Below are positions 42,806 through 52,573 of a stretch of DNA of 56,146 nucleotides, one piece after another. Under the pieces are notes generated by a model, which saw only the letters and a program-made list of their open reading frames with translations, ran no database searches and was not told where the DNA came from. The DNA is from an uncultured Clostridium sp. (GTDB lineage: Bacteria > Bacillota > Clostridia > Clostridiales > Clostridiaceae): NCBI GenBank assembly GCA_903789665.1, contig CAIFEX010000023.1, positions 1 to 56,146 of the forward strand. The letters run 5' to 3'. Position numbers and translations under genes: made by a program. Position 1 is the first letter of the stretch. Every line of letters starts with the position of its first letter.

Positions 42806-43452
42806 AGCAACATTCCTCTAAAACTGGCTGCAACAAGTTTGACCATATTCGGAGTCAAATAGGCTTCCATAAAAAATCCTATGCACATTACCATCGATAC
42901 TATTAAAAAATATATGGAATAAGATGTAATGCTCACTAAAATATGTGACTTCCACTGTGTTCTAGACTTATCTCTAAATATCATAAGTGAAAATTCCATG
43001 GCAAGTACAGAGGAAATTATTATGCAAGGTATGTATATTATATTCTGGGGCATTACCCCTGCCAGCGAAATCCATATTCCCTTTATTCCCAGCTGATTTA
43101 TTATAAAACTTATGGTAAAACCTATAGTAAAACCCTTTATCACATCTATAACAAGTATTATCGGTATACCTATCATTGTAAGACCTAAAAACCATATAGC
43201 CAAGATCACGGGGATATTGTTCTTTAAAGTTTGAAGTAATATGGACTTGTAGTTTAAATTTCCGGAATTTACAGCAGTCGTAAAATTTTTAAGATAATTT
43301 ACAAGGTCACTTTTCTCAAATCCCCCCATATACCTAACACTGTATATTCCAACTACAATACCTGTAAAAATACACAGGAGGCTTATGACGTACAGCCAGA
43401 AATTATCTTTTATATGTTTATTTATCAAACCTGAAATTTTATTTTCCAACAT
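42802..43452 (-). CDS. spoIIM: Stage II sporulation protein M
   Basis: A 216-residue integral membrane protein with five helices. It shows the SpoIIM features: a basic N-terminus, FTGIVVGIYSVRYM, NNIPVILAIWFLGLTMIGIPIILVIDVIKGFTIGFT, and GVMPQNIIYIPCIIISSVLAMEFS. In Bacillus SpoIIM works with SpoIID and SpoIIP in engulfment. AAGGGTGATG precedes the ATG. Confidence 0.93.
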   Translation of the reverse strand: MLENKISGLINKHIKDNFWLYVISLLCIFTGIVVGIYSVRYMGGFEKSDLVNYLKNFTTAVNSGNLNYKSILLQTLKNNIPVILAIWFLGLTMIGIPIILVIDVIKGFTIGFTISFIINQLGIKGIWISLAGVMPQNIIYIPCIIISSVLAMEFSLMIFRDKSRTQWKSHILVSITSYSIYFLIVSMVMCIGFFMEAYLTPNMVKLVAASFRGMLL

Positions 43453-43525
43453 AATTTCATCACCCTTTTGTTAATCATCTTCTCTCTAAATAATCTATGA
43501 TTCACAAAAGAGTTATATGACTACC

Positions 43526-44047
43526 CTACACCATCATAAAAGCACATATAGTCTTGGCATCTATTATTTTACCATTTTTTATCATGTCTTTGATTTTATC
43601 AAGTTTAACTTCCTTTACATTTATAAACTCATCTTCATCTCCTATATTGTCCCTTCCCTTATACAGATCCCGGGCTTTAAATATATATATACATTCATCA
43701 CAGAATCCAGGACTTGTAACCACTTTGCCAAGGTATTCAAATTTTTTGGCCCTGTAGCCTATTTCCTCTTCAAGCTCTCTTCTCCCGCAGGCTTCTACAT
43801 TTTCATTCTTTTCAATCTTGCCTGCAGGTATTTCAAGTATGCTCTTTTCTATAGGCTTTCTAAACTGTTCAACCATAAATATGGTATCATCATCCTTATA
43901 GGCAAGTATTGCTACACCGCCAGGATGATTTACTATCTCCCTTTTGCTCTTTCTCCCGTTTGGCAGCACAACGGTCTGTAGATTTACCTCTATAATCTTG
44001 CCGCTGTATATAGTATCTTTTTTTATAGTTTTTTCAGAAAAATCCAC
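43526..44047 (-). CDS. Nudix hydrolase, ADP-ribose pyrophosphatase-like
   Basis: A 173-residue Nudix enzyme. The Nudix box is present as G-x5-E-x7-R-E-L-x-E-E-x-G, starting at GKIEKNENVEA and ending in RRELEEEIGY. The segment before it (HPGGVAILAYKDDDTIFMVEQFRKPIEKSILEIPAG) is typical of ADP-ribose pyrophosphatases. The frame extends to a TTG at 44062 with no ribosome binding site at normal distance. GTG at 44047 follows GGAAG by eight bases and gives the family's standard N-terminus (DFSEKTI), so it is preferred. Confidence 0.88.
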   Translation of the reverse strand: MDFSEKTIKKDTIYSGKIIEVNLQTVVLPNGRKSKREIVNHPGGVAILAYKDDDTIFMVEQFRKPIEKSILEIPAGKIEKNENVEACGRRELEEEIGYRAKKFEYLGKVVTSPGFCDECIYIFKARDLYKGRDNIGDEDEFINVKEVKLDKIKDMIKNGKIIDAKTICAFMMV

Positions 44048-44152
44048 TTCATACACTTCCAATACAAAATTATGTTACCTTAAAAACTTATCAAATAAAA
44101 CTCCAAATCAATTATCGTTTTCAATTTTATACTTTACTATTATAATTGTCAA

Positions 44153-44323
44153 TTATATCTGTTTTCCTATTTTTTCTACCAGTTTTTTATAGTATCTTAT
44201 AATTTCCTTTATTTCATCTTCCCTATCTGGATCATTTGATATTTTTTCCCTGAGTTCATTTATTCTACTTATGATTAAATTCTGTATATTTTTTATTTCC
44301 TTTGCTTCCAGTTCTATTTTCAT
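44153..44323 (-). CDS. Small coiled-coil protein of 56 residues
   Basis: An open frame of 56 codons between the Nudix and spo0A genes. It starts at ATG (44321-44323), ends in TAA, and reads MKIELEAKEIKNIQNLII with many Glu and Lys residues throughout. The whole protein should be one or two amphipathic helices. AGGAGGAG lies 13 bases upstream, slightly far but strong. Codon use is normal for this genome. It has no recognisable domain. The position next to spo0A may be conserved in clostridia, which would need checking. Confidence 0.6.
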   Translation of the reverse strand: MKIELEAKEIKNIQNLIISRINELREKISNDPDREDEIKEIIRYYKKLVEKIGKQI

Positions 44324-44418
44324 AACTTTTATACAACTCCTCCTGTAAAACTTTCATACATTTACTCTCCTATATACTATTTTACAATATCTTCGTTGCA
44401 GTGTCATAAAAATTCAAA

Positions 44419-44457
44419 TAAAAAAATCTCCATTCACCTATAATTGTGAATGGAGAA
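44419..44457 (-). terminator. Terminator after spo0A
   Basis: An 11-bp stem TCTCCATTCAC with an eight-base loop. On the minus strand it is followed by TTTTTTTATT. It lies about 100 bases beyond the spo0A stop, leaving a longish 3' untranslated region. Confidence 0.8.
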
Positions 44458-44553
44458 ATTTATAAATTTCTACCAATAAATTTATACCTATTTTTTCTAA
44501 TTCCCTCTCCAGCATAAAAAGCGAACTGACTGTAAACCTTTGATAACACTTAT

Positions 44554-45369
44554 CTAGCCGACTTTATTTTTGAGCCTCAGTTTGTCAGCTACCATCGCAA
44601 TAAACTCTGAGTTGGTGGGCTTTCCTTTATCATTATGTATAGTATAGCCAAATATCTTATTTATAGTTTCCACCTGACCTCTTGACCAAGCAACCTCGAT
44701 AGCGTGCCTAATGGCCCTTTCCACCCTGCTGGCAGTCGTATTGTATTTTTTAGCTATGGAAGGATACAGTTCCTTCGTAACTGCCGATAAAAGTTCCATG
44801 TTATTCACAACCATGGTTATCGCCTCTCTCAAATACATATATCCCTTTATATGTGCAGGAACACCTATTTCATGTATTATGTTGGTTATCTCCTGTTTCA
44901 AATCCGCAGGATCATCCTGAGAAGATTTTAATTCACCGTCTCCTGCAAACGATATGCTCCTTTTAACCTCATCCTTGTTCATTATGGTGTTGTTAAACAT
45001 CTGTCTTATTCTTCTTGTAAGCACATTCATATCAAAAGGTTTTATAACATAATAATCCGCACCCAAAGTTATAGCTCTCTGGGTTATCTTATCCTGTCCT
45101 ACGGCAGACAGAACTATTATCCTGGGCATCGGATTTATATTCATAGCATTTAATCTTTCCAAAACCCCTAATCCATCTAAATGAGGCATTATTATATCAA
45201 GTATTACCAAATCCGGCTTCTTATCTTCAATTAGTTTAAGTGCTTCTAATCCATCTTTGGCAATACCTGTAACTATTATGTCTTTTTGATTTAAAAGATA
45301 ATCATTTAGAATATTACAAAATTCTTTATTATCATCTGCGATAATTACACTTATTTTTGAATCCTCCAT
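44554..45369 (-). CDS. spo0A: Sporulation master response regulator Spo0A
   Basis: A 271-residue response regulator that controls entry into sporulation and, in solventogenic clostridia, solvent genes. The receiver domain has the acidic pocket D12-D13, phosphorylation site D58 (LVILDIIMP) and the conserved lysine in VIKPF. The C-terminal effector domain shows [16 protein letters not shown] and the DNA-recognition helix in [21 protein letters not shown]. No phosphorelay proteins are adjacent, as usual in clostridia, where orphan kinases act directly. The ATG follows AAGGGGAG. A sigma-H promoter and a 0A box lie just upstream. Confidence 0.97.
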   Translation of the reverse strand: MEDSKISVIIADDNKEFCNILNDYLLNQKDIIVTGIAKDGLEALKLIEDKKPDLVILDIIMPHLDGLGVLERLNAMNINPMPRIIVLSAVGQDKITQRAITLGADYYVIKPFDMNVLTRRIRQMFNNTIMNKDEVKRSISFAGDGELKSSQDDPADLKQEITNIIHEIGVPAHIKGYMYLREAITMVVNNMELLSAVTKELYPSIAKKYNTTASRVERAIRHAIEVAWSRGQVETINKIFGYTIHNDKGKPTNSEFIAMVADKLRLKNKVG

Positions 45370-45417
45370 ATTTTTACTCCCCTTTTCTTAATTAATTCCC
45401 ATATCTTAACAAATAAT

Positions 45418-45446
45418 AAATTCGACAAAGGAATTTTAATTCCTTC
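45418..45446 (-). promoter_or_regulatory. Sigma-H promoter with overlapping 0A box upstream of spo0A
   Basis: On the minus strand GAAGGAATT (45438-45446), 11 bases, then GTCGAATTT (45418-45426). This matches the sigma-H consensus RnAGGAWWW-N11-RnnGAATWW at every defined position. TGTCGAA (45421-45427), the 0A-box core, overlaps the -10 element. The start codon lies about 50 bases downstream. Confidence 0.8.
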
Positions 45447-45470
45447 TTTTTTATATAAAAATTTTTATAT

Positions 45471-45522
45471 TTATGTAGTTATAAAGATAGCATTTTAAAG
45501 TGCTATCTTTACAACTACATAA
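45471..45522 (-). terminator. Hairpin after spoIVB
   Basis: A 22-bp stem (TTATGTAGTTGTAAAGATAGCA on the minus strand, read in two parts) with an eight-base loop. One pair is G-U on the minus strand and A-C on the plus, supporting minus-strand function. The following sequence is AT-rich with a second small palindrome but has no clean T-run. Confidence 0.65.
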
Positions 45523-45553
45523 TCATTTTAACATATTCCATATAAATTTACTG

Positions 45554-46639
45554 CTATTTTAACAAGATGTTCGCATCCTTCAACATCCAGTCTATATAAA
45601 TGCCGTATCCCACTTCGGGTCTATTTATAAGCACATGGGTAACAGCTCCCACCAATTTATTGTTTTGAATTATAGGACTTCCACTCATACCCTGAACTAT
45701 CCCTCCGGTTTTGTTAAGTAACCTGCTGTCCGTAATTCTTATAACCATACTCTTCGGTCCGGGCAAATCCTGAGATAATAATTTTTCTATTTCTATATCA
45801 TAGTACTCCGGCGTCCTTCCCGATACAGTAGTTAAAATCTTGGCAGGTCCTTCTTTTATCTCATTTCTCAGACCAATTTTAAGCGGCTTGAAGTCTCCAT
45901 TTTTAAGTTCCTCATTTCCTCTGCCGAAGATTCCACATTCTGTATTCTTATCTATATCGCCCAATTTAGATTCCTCATTTATAAATATGCCCTTCAATTC
46001 ACCCGGGTTTCCTTTAATTCCCTTTTTAATGGATACTATCGACGAATCAACCACATCTCCTGAGTTTATATTAAGCTTGGTTCCAGTATCAACATCCACT
46101 ATTGGGTGTCCCAGTGCAGCAAACACTCCACTTTTCTCATCATAGAATGTCAAAGTCCCAATTCCAGCAGTAGAATCCCTTATCCAGAGCCCTATTCTAT
46201 AACTATTATCTTCCAGCCCATTTACAGCTCTCACAGTCTTTTCAATTTTATTTCCATTTCTCTCTACAATTATTTTTATGTCTTTGCCTTTTGTTCTATT
46301 TATTTCAGTCTGAGTTTGCTCGGCATTTTTTACAAAAGTATCATTTATTTTAATTATATTATCACCTATTCGTATATCAGCCAGGGCAGCAGGACTTGTA
46401 ACCTTTCCCTGGGAAGTTTGTATATCCGAAAGTGCCACCACCAGCACTCCTTTGGTATTCAATTTTATTCCAATGGGTTGGCCACCAGGATATACGGTAA
46501 TATCATTGGCTTTAGCTGACTTAAACGTAGTCTTTGTAATACATTTATCTATAGTTTCAACTCTATAATAAGCTGCTAACATTATAAAAAGGATTGGAAT
46601 AAATATCCAGTGCAATGTGATTTTGACTTTTTTGCTCAT
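45554..46639 (-). CDS. spoIVB: SpoIVB serine peptidase
   Basis: A 361-residue forespore-secreted peptidase that signals sigma-K activation in Bacillus; sigma-K control differs in clostridia, so its target here is uncertain. It has an N-terminal membrane anchor (about residues 8-25), a PDZ domain (about 50-135, VYPGGQPIGIKL to RIGDNIIKIND), and the S55 peptidase domain with catalytic His in FAALGHPIVD and Ser in GMSGSPIIQNN. AGGAGG precedes the ATG. A partial sigma-F/G-like promoter (GCATA and GGGCAACTT) lies upstream in the spacer. Confidence 0.95.
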   Translation of the reverse strand: MSKKVKITLHWIFIPILFIMLAAYYRVETIDKCITKTTFKSAKANDITVYPGGQPIGIKLNTKGVLVVALSDIQTSQGKVTSPAALADIRIGDNIIKINDTFVKNAEQTQTEINRTKGKDIKIIVERNGNKIEKTVRAVNGLEDNSYRIGLWIRDSTAGIGTLTFYDEKSGVFAALGHPIVDVDTGTKLNINSGDVVDSSIVSIKKGIKGNPGELKGIFINEESKLGDIDKNTECGIFGRGNEELKNGDFKPLKIGLRNEIKEGPAKILTTVSGRTPEYYDIEIEKLLSQDLPGPKSMVIRITDSRLLNKTGGIVQGMSGSPIIQNNKLVGAVTHVLINRPEVGYGIYIDWMLKDANILLK

Positions 46640-46764
46640 GCTTTTACCTCCTGTCTTACGCTGCTTTTCCTAGGATTAAGTTGCCCTTTTAAATATGTTA
46701 TTATGCTATTATATAGTTGTCTCTAAAGTCAATGTATTGTTTTTAGATATAAATTTATACAAAA

Positions 46765-46790
46765 AGTTAAAAGTCACCTCAAGGCAACTT
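46765..46790 (-). terminator. Terminator after recN
   Basis: On the minus strand AAGTTGCC pairs with GGTGACTT (two G-U pairs) around TTGA, followed by TTAACTTTTTG. The wobble pairs hold only for the minus strand. It ends the long nusB-to-recN unit. Confidence 0.6.
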
Positions 46791-46798
46791 CCAAAATT

Positions 46799-48493
46799 TT
46801 ATTTTGCAATTTTTATTTGATCGGCCATTTCAACAAGTTCTTTGGCATGCTCCAAAGTGAGCTGTGTAACTTTACAGCCTCCTATCATTCTGGCTATTTC
46901 GTACTGTTTTTCCCTTTTATTCATTCTTTTAACTTCAGTATAGGTTTTATTTTTGATAACTTTTTTTGAAACCCAATAATGAGTATCGGACATGGATGCA
47001 ATTTGCGGCAGATGTGTCACACAAAAAACCTGATGTTTCCTGGATATATTATACATTTTTTCAGCTACACGCTGTGCTATTCTCCCGCTTATTCCCGTAT
47101 CTATCTCGTCAAATATTATGGATGGGATATGATCCTTATCCACAAATACGGTCTTTAATGCCAGCATTATTCTGGAAAGTTCACCTCCTGATACAATCTT
47201 TTGAAGAGGTTTAAGCGGCTCGCCTGGATTTGTCGATATATAAAAAATGACCTTATCCATGCCTTTTAAATTGAATTTTGGCTCCAAATTAACTTGTACT
47301 TTGAATACACTCTTTTCAAGTCCTACAAAATTAAGTTCTTTTTTGATGCTCTTTTCCAAATTTAAAGCTACCTTACATCGGCATTTATGCAGCTGTTTTC
47401 CCTTTGATTTCATCTTATCTTCCAATTTTATTTTTTCCGAATTCAATTTTTCTATTACTTTAGATGCATTTTTCATTTCATCATACTGTTTTTCTATCTT
47501 GTTCCTGTAATTCAATATATCCTCTATACTACTTCCATATTTTTTTTTTAGGCCGTTTATCTTGTATATTCTGCTATTTATAGCTTCCAGCTCTGACGGA
47601 TCATAGGAAAAATCATCCTTCATTTCTCTCATATCCTCTATACATCCTTCTATACTATAGTAACTGTCCTTAAGAGAACCGGAAATATTTTTCACCTTGG
47701 GAACAATGTCCTCTATGGAAGCCAGCTGTTTTATGACTACACCTAAATTGTCATATATGGAACTTCTGTCCCTTTCGCCGCTGTATAGATCTTCATAACA
47801 GCCGTTTATTGTATTATTTATTTTTTCAGAATTTGAAAGAATTTTAAATCTCTCATTTAATTTTTCCTCTTCGCCTTGTTTCAAATCGGCAGAATCAATT
47901 TCATTTATCTGATATTTCAAAAAATCAATAAGTTTTTCCCTGTCTTCACTTTTACCTGAAATATCAGATATTTTACTTTTCAGACGAGCCAGTTCAGCAT
48001 AATCCCTTTCATACTCCGCCAATATATTTTCTATGGAATCTTCTCCATAACAATCCAGATAGTGTATGTGATTTTCTTCCGAAAGAAGATTCTGATTATC
48101 ATGCTGTCCATGTATATCCAGCAGCGTGGCACTTATATGCCTTAAATTAGCCATCAATACAGATCTTCCATTTACTTTTGCCACAGTCCTCCCGGATTGA
48201 AAAGATTCCCTGCTTATTATAATCATATTTTCATCGGATTCAATTTCCTCTTCTTTCAAGACTTCGAGGGTTTTAGAGTTTTCCACAGTAAAAACTGCCT
48301 CGACAAATGTCTTCTTTTCTCCGGTCCTTATCAAATCCCTGTTGAATTTTCCCCCCAGCACGTAATTTATTGCGTCGATAAGTATGGATTTACCAGCTCC
48401 TGTTTCTCCAGAAAGTACATTGAACCCTGCTTCAAAAGATATACTCAATTTTTCTATAAGTGCAAAATTTTTTATGTTTAATTGGAGTAACAT
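46799..48493 (-). CDS. recN: DNA repair protein RecN
   Basis: A 564-residue SMC-like ATPase for double-strand break repair. Walker A is GETGAGKS (29-36), and the Q-loop region has LLDIHGQHDNQNLL. A long coiled coil fills the middle. Near the end are the signature KIVSGGELSRIMLALK, Walker B SIIFDEIDTGISG and CVTHLPQIAS. The ATG follows AGGAGGG. It follows argR by 11 bases, as in many Firmicutes. Confidence 0.96.
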   Translation of the reverse strand: MLLQLNIKNFALIEKLSISFEAGFNVLSGETGAGKSILIDAINYVLGGKFNRDLIRTGEKKTFVEAVFTVENSKTLEVLKEEEIESDENMIIISRESFQSGRTVAKVNGRSVLMANLRHISATLLDIHGQHDNQNLLSEENHIHYLDCYGEDSIENILAEYERDYAELARLKSKISDISGKSEDREKLIDFLKYQINEIDSADLKQGEEEKLNERFKILSNSEKINNTINGCYEDLYSGERDRSSIYDNLGVVIKQLASIEDIVPKVKNISGSLKDSYYSIEGCIEDMREMKDDFSYDPSELEAINSRIYKINGLKKKYGSSIEDILNYRNKIEKQYDEMKNASKVIEKLNSEKIKLEDKMKSKGKQLHKCRCKVALNLEKSIKKELNFVGLEKSVFKVQVNLEPKFNLKGMDKVIFYISTNPGEPLKPLQKIVSGGELSRIMLALKTVFVDKDHIPSIIFDEIDTGISGRIAQRVAEKMYNISRKHQVFCVTHLPQIASMSDTHYWVSKKVIKNKTYTEVKRMNKREKQYEIARMIGGCKVTQLTLEHAKELVEMADQIKIAK

Positions 48494-48504
48494 GAGCGAC
48501 CCTC

Positions 48505-48957
48505 CTATCCAGAAATCATTTTTTTCATTCTCTGAGTTATATTCTGAGCTTTTTCATCGTCCCTTGCCATGACAAATATTGTATTGTCTCCGGCAAGAGT
48601 TCCCGCTATTCCAAAAAAATTCAGCGAGTCAATCGCTTCCGCCGCTGCCGGTGCGGAGCCCGAAAGAGTCTTTACTATTACAAAATTATTTACATTCTCG
48701 ACACCTGTAACTGTCTGTGAAAATATATTGATAAGTTTATTTGACAGAACATTTTCCGTATGTGATATGGTAGCATATTTATATCTTCCAGTATCGGACA
48801 ATACTTTTATAAGCTTCAGCTCTTTTATATCTCTTGAAACAGTCGCCTGTGTCACATTCATTCCACTTTTTCTGAGTTGTTCTGCCAATTCCTCCTGGGT
48901 CTCAATGTCGTTTGAATTGATAATTTCCAATATTTTAGCATGCCTAGTTACCTTCAT
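48505..48957 (-). CDS. argR: Arginine repressor
   Basis: A 150-residue hexameric repressor of arginine metabolism. The N-terminal winged helix contains IETQEELAEQLRKSGMNVTQATVSRDIKEL, and the C-terminal oligomerisation/arginine domain has GSAPAAAEAIDSLNFFGIAGTLAGDNTIFVMARD. An upstream in-frame ATG at 48972 exists, but the ATG at 48957 has AAGGTGA at normal spacing. It overlaps the end of nadK by 14 bases. Confidence 0.94.
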   Translation of the reverse strand: MKVTRHAKILEIINSNDIETQEELAEQLRKSGMNVTQATVSRDIKELKLIKVLSDTGRYKYATISHTENVLSNKLINIFSQTVTGVENVNNFVIVKTLSGSAPAAAEAIDSLNFFGIAGTLAGDNTIFVMARDDEKAQNITQRMKKMISG

Positions 48958-49807
48958 ATATTTCACCTTCATATCCCTTTACCTTAAATGTAATTTTTTC
49001 TTTAAGTGTATTAAAATAGTTATTATTACTAAATTTAATAAGTCTTCTCTTGTTTTCAGATCTGCTTATTTTCAATGGATTTAATCCATTTATCTTTATA
49101 CACAGCTGGCCGTCTACAGACAAATATACATCTTCAAATTCTTTCCGGGATGTTATACTTATAAGTGAACTGCTGTCAAGTATTATACTTCTCGCGGTTA
49201 ATCCCTGGGAATACATAGGTGTAAGACACAGGACATTTAAAGAAGGATGTATTATAGGTCCCCCTGCAGATAAATTATAGCCAGTGGAGCCCGTGGATGT
49301 ACACACGATAATTCCATCTCCTCTAAAGGTATTGTAAAAGGTATTGTTTATATAAATGTCATATCTCTGTATTCTAGAATTGACTTTTCTGCACAGTACT
49401 ACATCATTTAAGCCGTCATACTTTCTGATTTTATTGCCGTCGTCATAACTGCATTGGAGCATATCTCTTTCCTCCACTGTATATTCCCCCGCAAACAGCC
49501 TCTCCAGGGCTGTTTTGACATTACTTATCTCCACCTGGGCCAAAAATCCCAAATGTCCTATGTTAACCCCGAGTATAGGCGTCTTTGATCTGAGAACATT
49601 TTTGGAGGTATTAAGTATAGTGCCATCTCCACCCAATACTATAATTATATCCAATGTATCGCTTTCATTTTCATCCAATCCCACACAATCCCTATATACC
49701 TTTATATTTACATTTTTGTCTATACTGTGTATATCTTCTATTATAAAATTCAGCATTTTTTCATTCAAGTCTTTTGTTGTATTTACATTAATACCTATAT
49801 TTTTCAT
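48944..49807 (-). CDS. nadK: NAD kinase
   Basis: A 287-residue enzyme that phosphorylates NAD to NADP. The GGDGT motif lies in VLGGDGTILN (about residues 60-68), followed by GVNIGHLGFLAQ and the substrate-binding STGSTGYNLSAGGPIIHP. The ATG overlaps the tlyA stop (ATGA) and GGGGAGG lies just upstream. Confidence 0.95.
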   Translation of the reverse strand: MKNIGINVNTTKDLNEKMLNFIIEDIHSIDKNVNIKVYRDCVGLDENESDTLDIIIVLGGDGTILNTSKNVLRSKTPILGVNIGHLGFLAQVEISNVKTALERLFAGEYTVEERDMLQCSYDDGNKIRKYDGLNDVVLCRKVNSRIQRYDIYINNTFYNTFRGDGIIVCTSTGSTGYNLSAGGPIIHPSLNVLCLTPMYSQGLTARSIILDSSSLISITSRKEFEDVYLSVDGQLCIKINGLNPLKISRSENKRRLIKFSNNNYFNTLKEKITFKVKGYEGEIYEGN

Positions 49808-50628
49808 ATTTCCTCCCCATTGAGCTCACCATGTGATGCCTTTACCACTTCAACTATATCTTCATTTTTGAATACTTCATTAAAATCCCTTTTCTTGGTA
49901 AAATATATGAGATATTCTATATTTCCCTTGGGGCCTTTTATGGGAGAATAATCCAATGAAATTACTTTTAAGCCACTTTCTTTCAAAAATCCTACAATAT
50001 CTTCTATAACTTCTATATGTGTGGATTCTTTCCTGACTACACCTTTTTTCCCCACTTTTTCTCTTCCTGCTTCAAACTGCGGTTTTATAAGTGCCATTAT
50101 GCTGCCCTCATCTTTCAGCAAACCTGCAACCACCGGTATAACCTTCGTAAGTGATATAAAAGAAACATCTATACTGGCAAAATCTCCGTATTCTCCTATA
50201 TCAGCTGGAGTCACATACCTTATATTGGTTCTCTCCATGCAAACTACCCTTTTGTCTATTCTGAGCTTCCATGCAAATTGCCCGTATCCCACATCTATGG
50301 AGAAAACTTTTTTTGCTCCATTTTTGAGCATGCAATCAGTAAACCCGCCGGTAGATGCTCCTATATCCAAGCACACTTTATCCTTTAAATTTATACCAAA
50401 TTTTCCCACAGCCTTTTGTAATTTCAACCCTCCGCGGCTTACAAAAGGAAGTTTTTTCCCTTTGAACTCCAGTTTTGAATTTTCTTTTACTTTATGGCCG
50501 CACTTATCCACTCTCTCTCCATTTACAAATATCTCTCCGGCCATAATACTGGCCCTGGCTCTCTCTCTGGAAGGGAATACTCCTTTATTCACAAGAAGTA
50601 CATCCAACCTTTCTTTTGATTCTGACAT
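49804..50628 (-). CDS. TlyA family rRNA 2'-O-methyltransferase
   Basis: A 274-residue protein with an N-terminal S4 RNA-binding domain (RLDVLLVNKGVFPSRERARASIMAGEIFVNG) and a FtsJ-like methyltransferase domain with SAM motif DIGASTGGFTDC and ALIKPQFEAGREKVGKKGV. TlyA methylates 16S and 23S rRNA in mycobacteria, but the target in Firmicutes is less certain; older annotations call it hemolysin. It lies between dxs and nadK, its common place in clostridia. GAGGT precedes the ATG. Confidence 0.9.
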   Translation of the reverse strand: MSESKERLDVLLVNKGVFPSRERARASIMAGEIFVNGERVDKCGHKVKENSKLEFKGKKLPFVSRGGLKLQKAVGKFGINLKDKVCLDIGASTGGFTDCMLKNGAKKVFSIDVGYGQFAWKLRIDKRVVCMERTNIRYVTPADIGEYGDFASIDVSFISLTKVIPVVAGLLKDEGSIMALIKPQFEAGREKVGKKGVVRKESTHIEVIEDIVGFLKESGLKVISLDYSPIKGPKGNIEYLIYFTKKRDFNEVFKNEDIVEVVKASHGELNGEEI

Positions 50629-50647
50629 ATCAAACTACCTCACACTT

Positions 50648-52522
50648 TTAAAATATATGGCTCAATGCTGCAGTTCTAAGCACTGTATTTTCAATTCCCT
50701 TTGAATCCAGCCCATATAATTTATATAAAATATCAACCTTGCCCTGCTGTACAAATTCATCTGAAAATCCCAGATTTATAACTTTAGTTTCACCACCTAA
50801 GGTATTTACATATTCTAAAATATAGGAACCCAATCCTCCTCTTACCACATTGTCCTCAATCGTTATAATAGTAGTTCCCTCTCTTATCAACTCATCAAGC
50901 ATAACTTTGTCTATAGGTTTTGCGAAACAGGCACTTATGATTTTGACATCTATGCCCCTGTTTTTAAGCCTATGTGCCGCCAGAACTGCATGCTGTACCA
51001 TTTTGCCCTGGGCTACCAATGCTATTTTACCTTTATTGGATATACATTCCCATTTCCCCATATTAAATTTTTTTAACGGCTTGAGTGGTATATCATCGCC
51101 GCCCCTTGGATACCTTATAGCTACGGGTGAATTTTGTTTTAACGCCCAATCCAGCATATAGGGCAGCTCATCAATACACTTGGGTGACATGACAGTCATA
51201 TTCGGCATTTCAGTCAAATACGACAAGTCAAATACTCCCTGGTGAGTTTCACCGTCTTCCCCCACAACACCAGCTCTATCCACTGCAAAAATCACGGGAA
51301 GTTTCTGCATGCACACATCGTGCAGGAGCTGATCATAAGCTCTCTGCAAAAAAGTAGAGTAAACTGCAAAAACAGGTCTCAGACCTGAACTGGCCATTCC
51401 TGCAGCAAGTGTGACCGCATGTTGTTCTGCAATACCGACATCAAAAAACCTCTCTGGAAATTTTTTTGCAAAACTATTAAGACCTGTACCATCTCTCATT
51501 GCAGCAGTTATAGCCACTATGTTTTTATTTTTCTCCGCAAGGCTTGTCATTTTAATGCCAAAAGTTTTAGAGTAGGTATTGGCTGAGGCATTTAACAGCT
51601 CTCCGTTTCCACAATTAAATGGTCCTATTCCATGAAATTTTCCAGGATTCTTCTCTGCAAATTCATATCCCTTGCCTTTTTTGGTTATAATGTGTATAAT
51701 TACCGGATTATTTAACTTTTTAGCCGAATTGAGGACCTCCGTAAGTTCCTTTATATTATGTCCATCTATAGGACCCAGATATTTTATTCCCATATCTTCA
51801 AAAAACATACCAGGGACAACCATCTGTTTTATTCCATTTTTTATCTTTTCAAGATGTTTTGCCATTCCTTCCCCGATATTAGGTATTTTTTTTAATTTGT
51901 CTTCTACTTCCTTTTTGAATTTATTATATTTTGGAGCTATCCTTATCTTGTTTAAGTACTTAGACACTCCTCCCACATTTTTCCCTATCGACATCTGATT
52001 GTCATTTAATATTATTATAAGTTTCGTTTTCCTGTATCCAACGTCATTCAAGGCTTCGAGTGCCATTCCTCCAGTTAGGGCACCGTCTCCTATAACCGCA
52101 ACTACATTGTAATTTTTATGCTGCAGATCTCTTGCCCTCGCCATGCCAAGGGCTGCAGAAATAGAAGTACTGCTGTGTCCGGTTTCAAAAAAATCATATT
52201 TGCTCTCACACCTTTTGGGAAAACCGCTTATTCCACCAAACTGCCTCAGAGTATCAAATTTATCCTTTCTTCCTGTCAAAATTTTGTGCACATACGATTG
52301 ATGACCTACGTCCCATATGAGTTTATCGCGATCCAGATCAAATACGGTAAATAAACTTAAAGTAAGTTCCACGATTCCCAAATTGGACGCCAGATGCCCC
52401 CCTGTTTTGGACACTCTGTCAATTAAAAATCTTCTGATTTCCAAAGCAAACTGTTTTTTTTGCATAAGAGACATTTTTTTCACATCATTTATATCTTTGT
52501 ATCTATCCAGCAAACTAAGCAT
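50648..52522 (-). CDS. dxs: 1-deoxy-D-xylulose-5-phosphate synthase
   Basis: A 624-residue thiamine-diphosphate enzyme that starts the MEP isoprenoid pathway from pyruvate and glyceraldehyde 3-phosphate. It has [17 protein letters not shown] (41-57), [19 protein letters not shown], the TPP motif [16 protein letters not shown], and the transketolase pyrimidine region [23 protein letters not shown] precedes the ATG. With ispA immediately upstream, it forms the isoprenoid core of this operon. Confidence 0.96.
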   Translation of the reverse strand: MLSLLDRYKDINDVKKMSLMQKKQFALEIRRFLIDRVSKTGGHLASNLGIVELTLSLFTVFDLDRDKLIWDVGHQSYVHKILTGRKDKFDTLRQFGGISGFPKRCESKYDFFETGHSSTSISAALGMARARDLQHKNYNVVAVIGDGALTGGMALEALNDVGYRKTKLIIILNDNQMSIGKNVGGVSKYLNKIRIAPKYNKFKKEVEDKLKKIPNIGEGMAKHLEKIKNGIKQMVVPGMFFEDMGIKYLGPIDGHNIKELTEVLNSAKKLNNPVIIHIITKKGKGYEFAEKNPGKFHGIGPFNCGNGELLNASANTYSKTFGIKMTSLAEKNKNIVAITAAMRDGTGLNSFAKKFPERFFDVGIAEQHAVTLAAGMASSGLRPVFAVYSTFLQRAYDQLLHDVCMQKLPVIFAVDRAGVVGEDGETHQGVFDLSYLTEMPNMTVMSPKCIDELPYMLDWALKQNSPVAIRYPRGGDDIPLKPLKKFNMGKWECISNKGKIALVAQGKMVQHAVLAAHRLKNRGIDVKIISACFAKPIDKVMLDELIREGTTIITIEDNVVRGGLGSYILEYVNTLGGETKVINLGFSDEFVQQGKVDILYKLYGLDSKGIENTVLRTAALSHIF

Positions 52523-52573
52523 TTTTCATCTATCCTTTTTTATACTGTATCATAAATATTTTATGAAGCAAAA

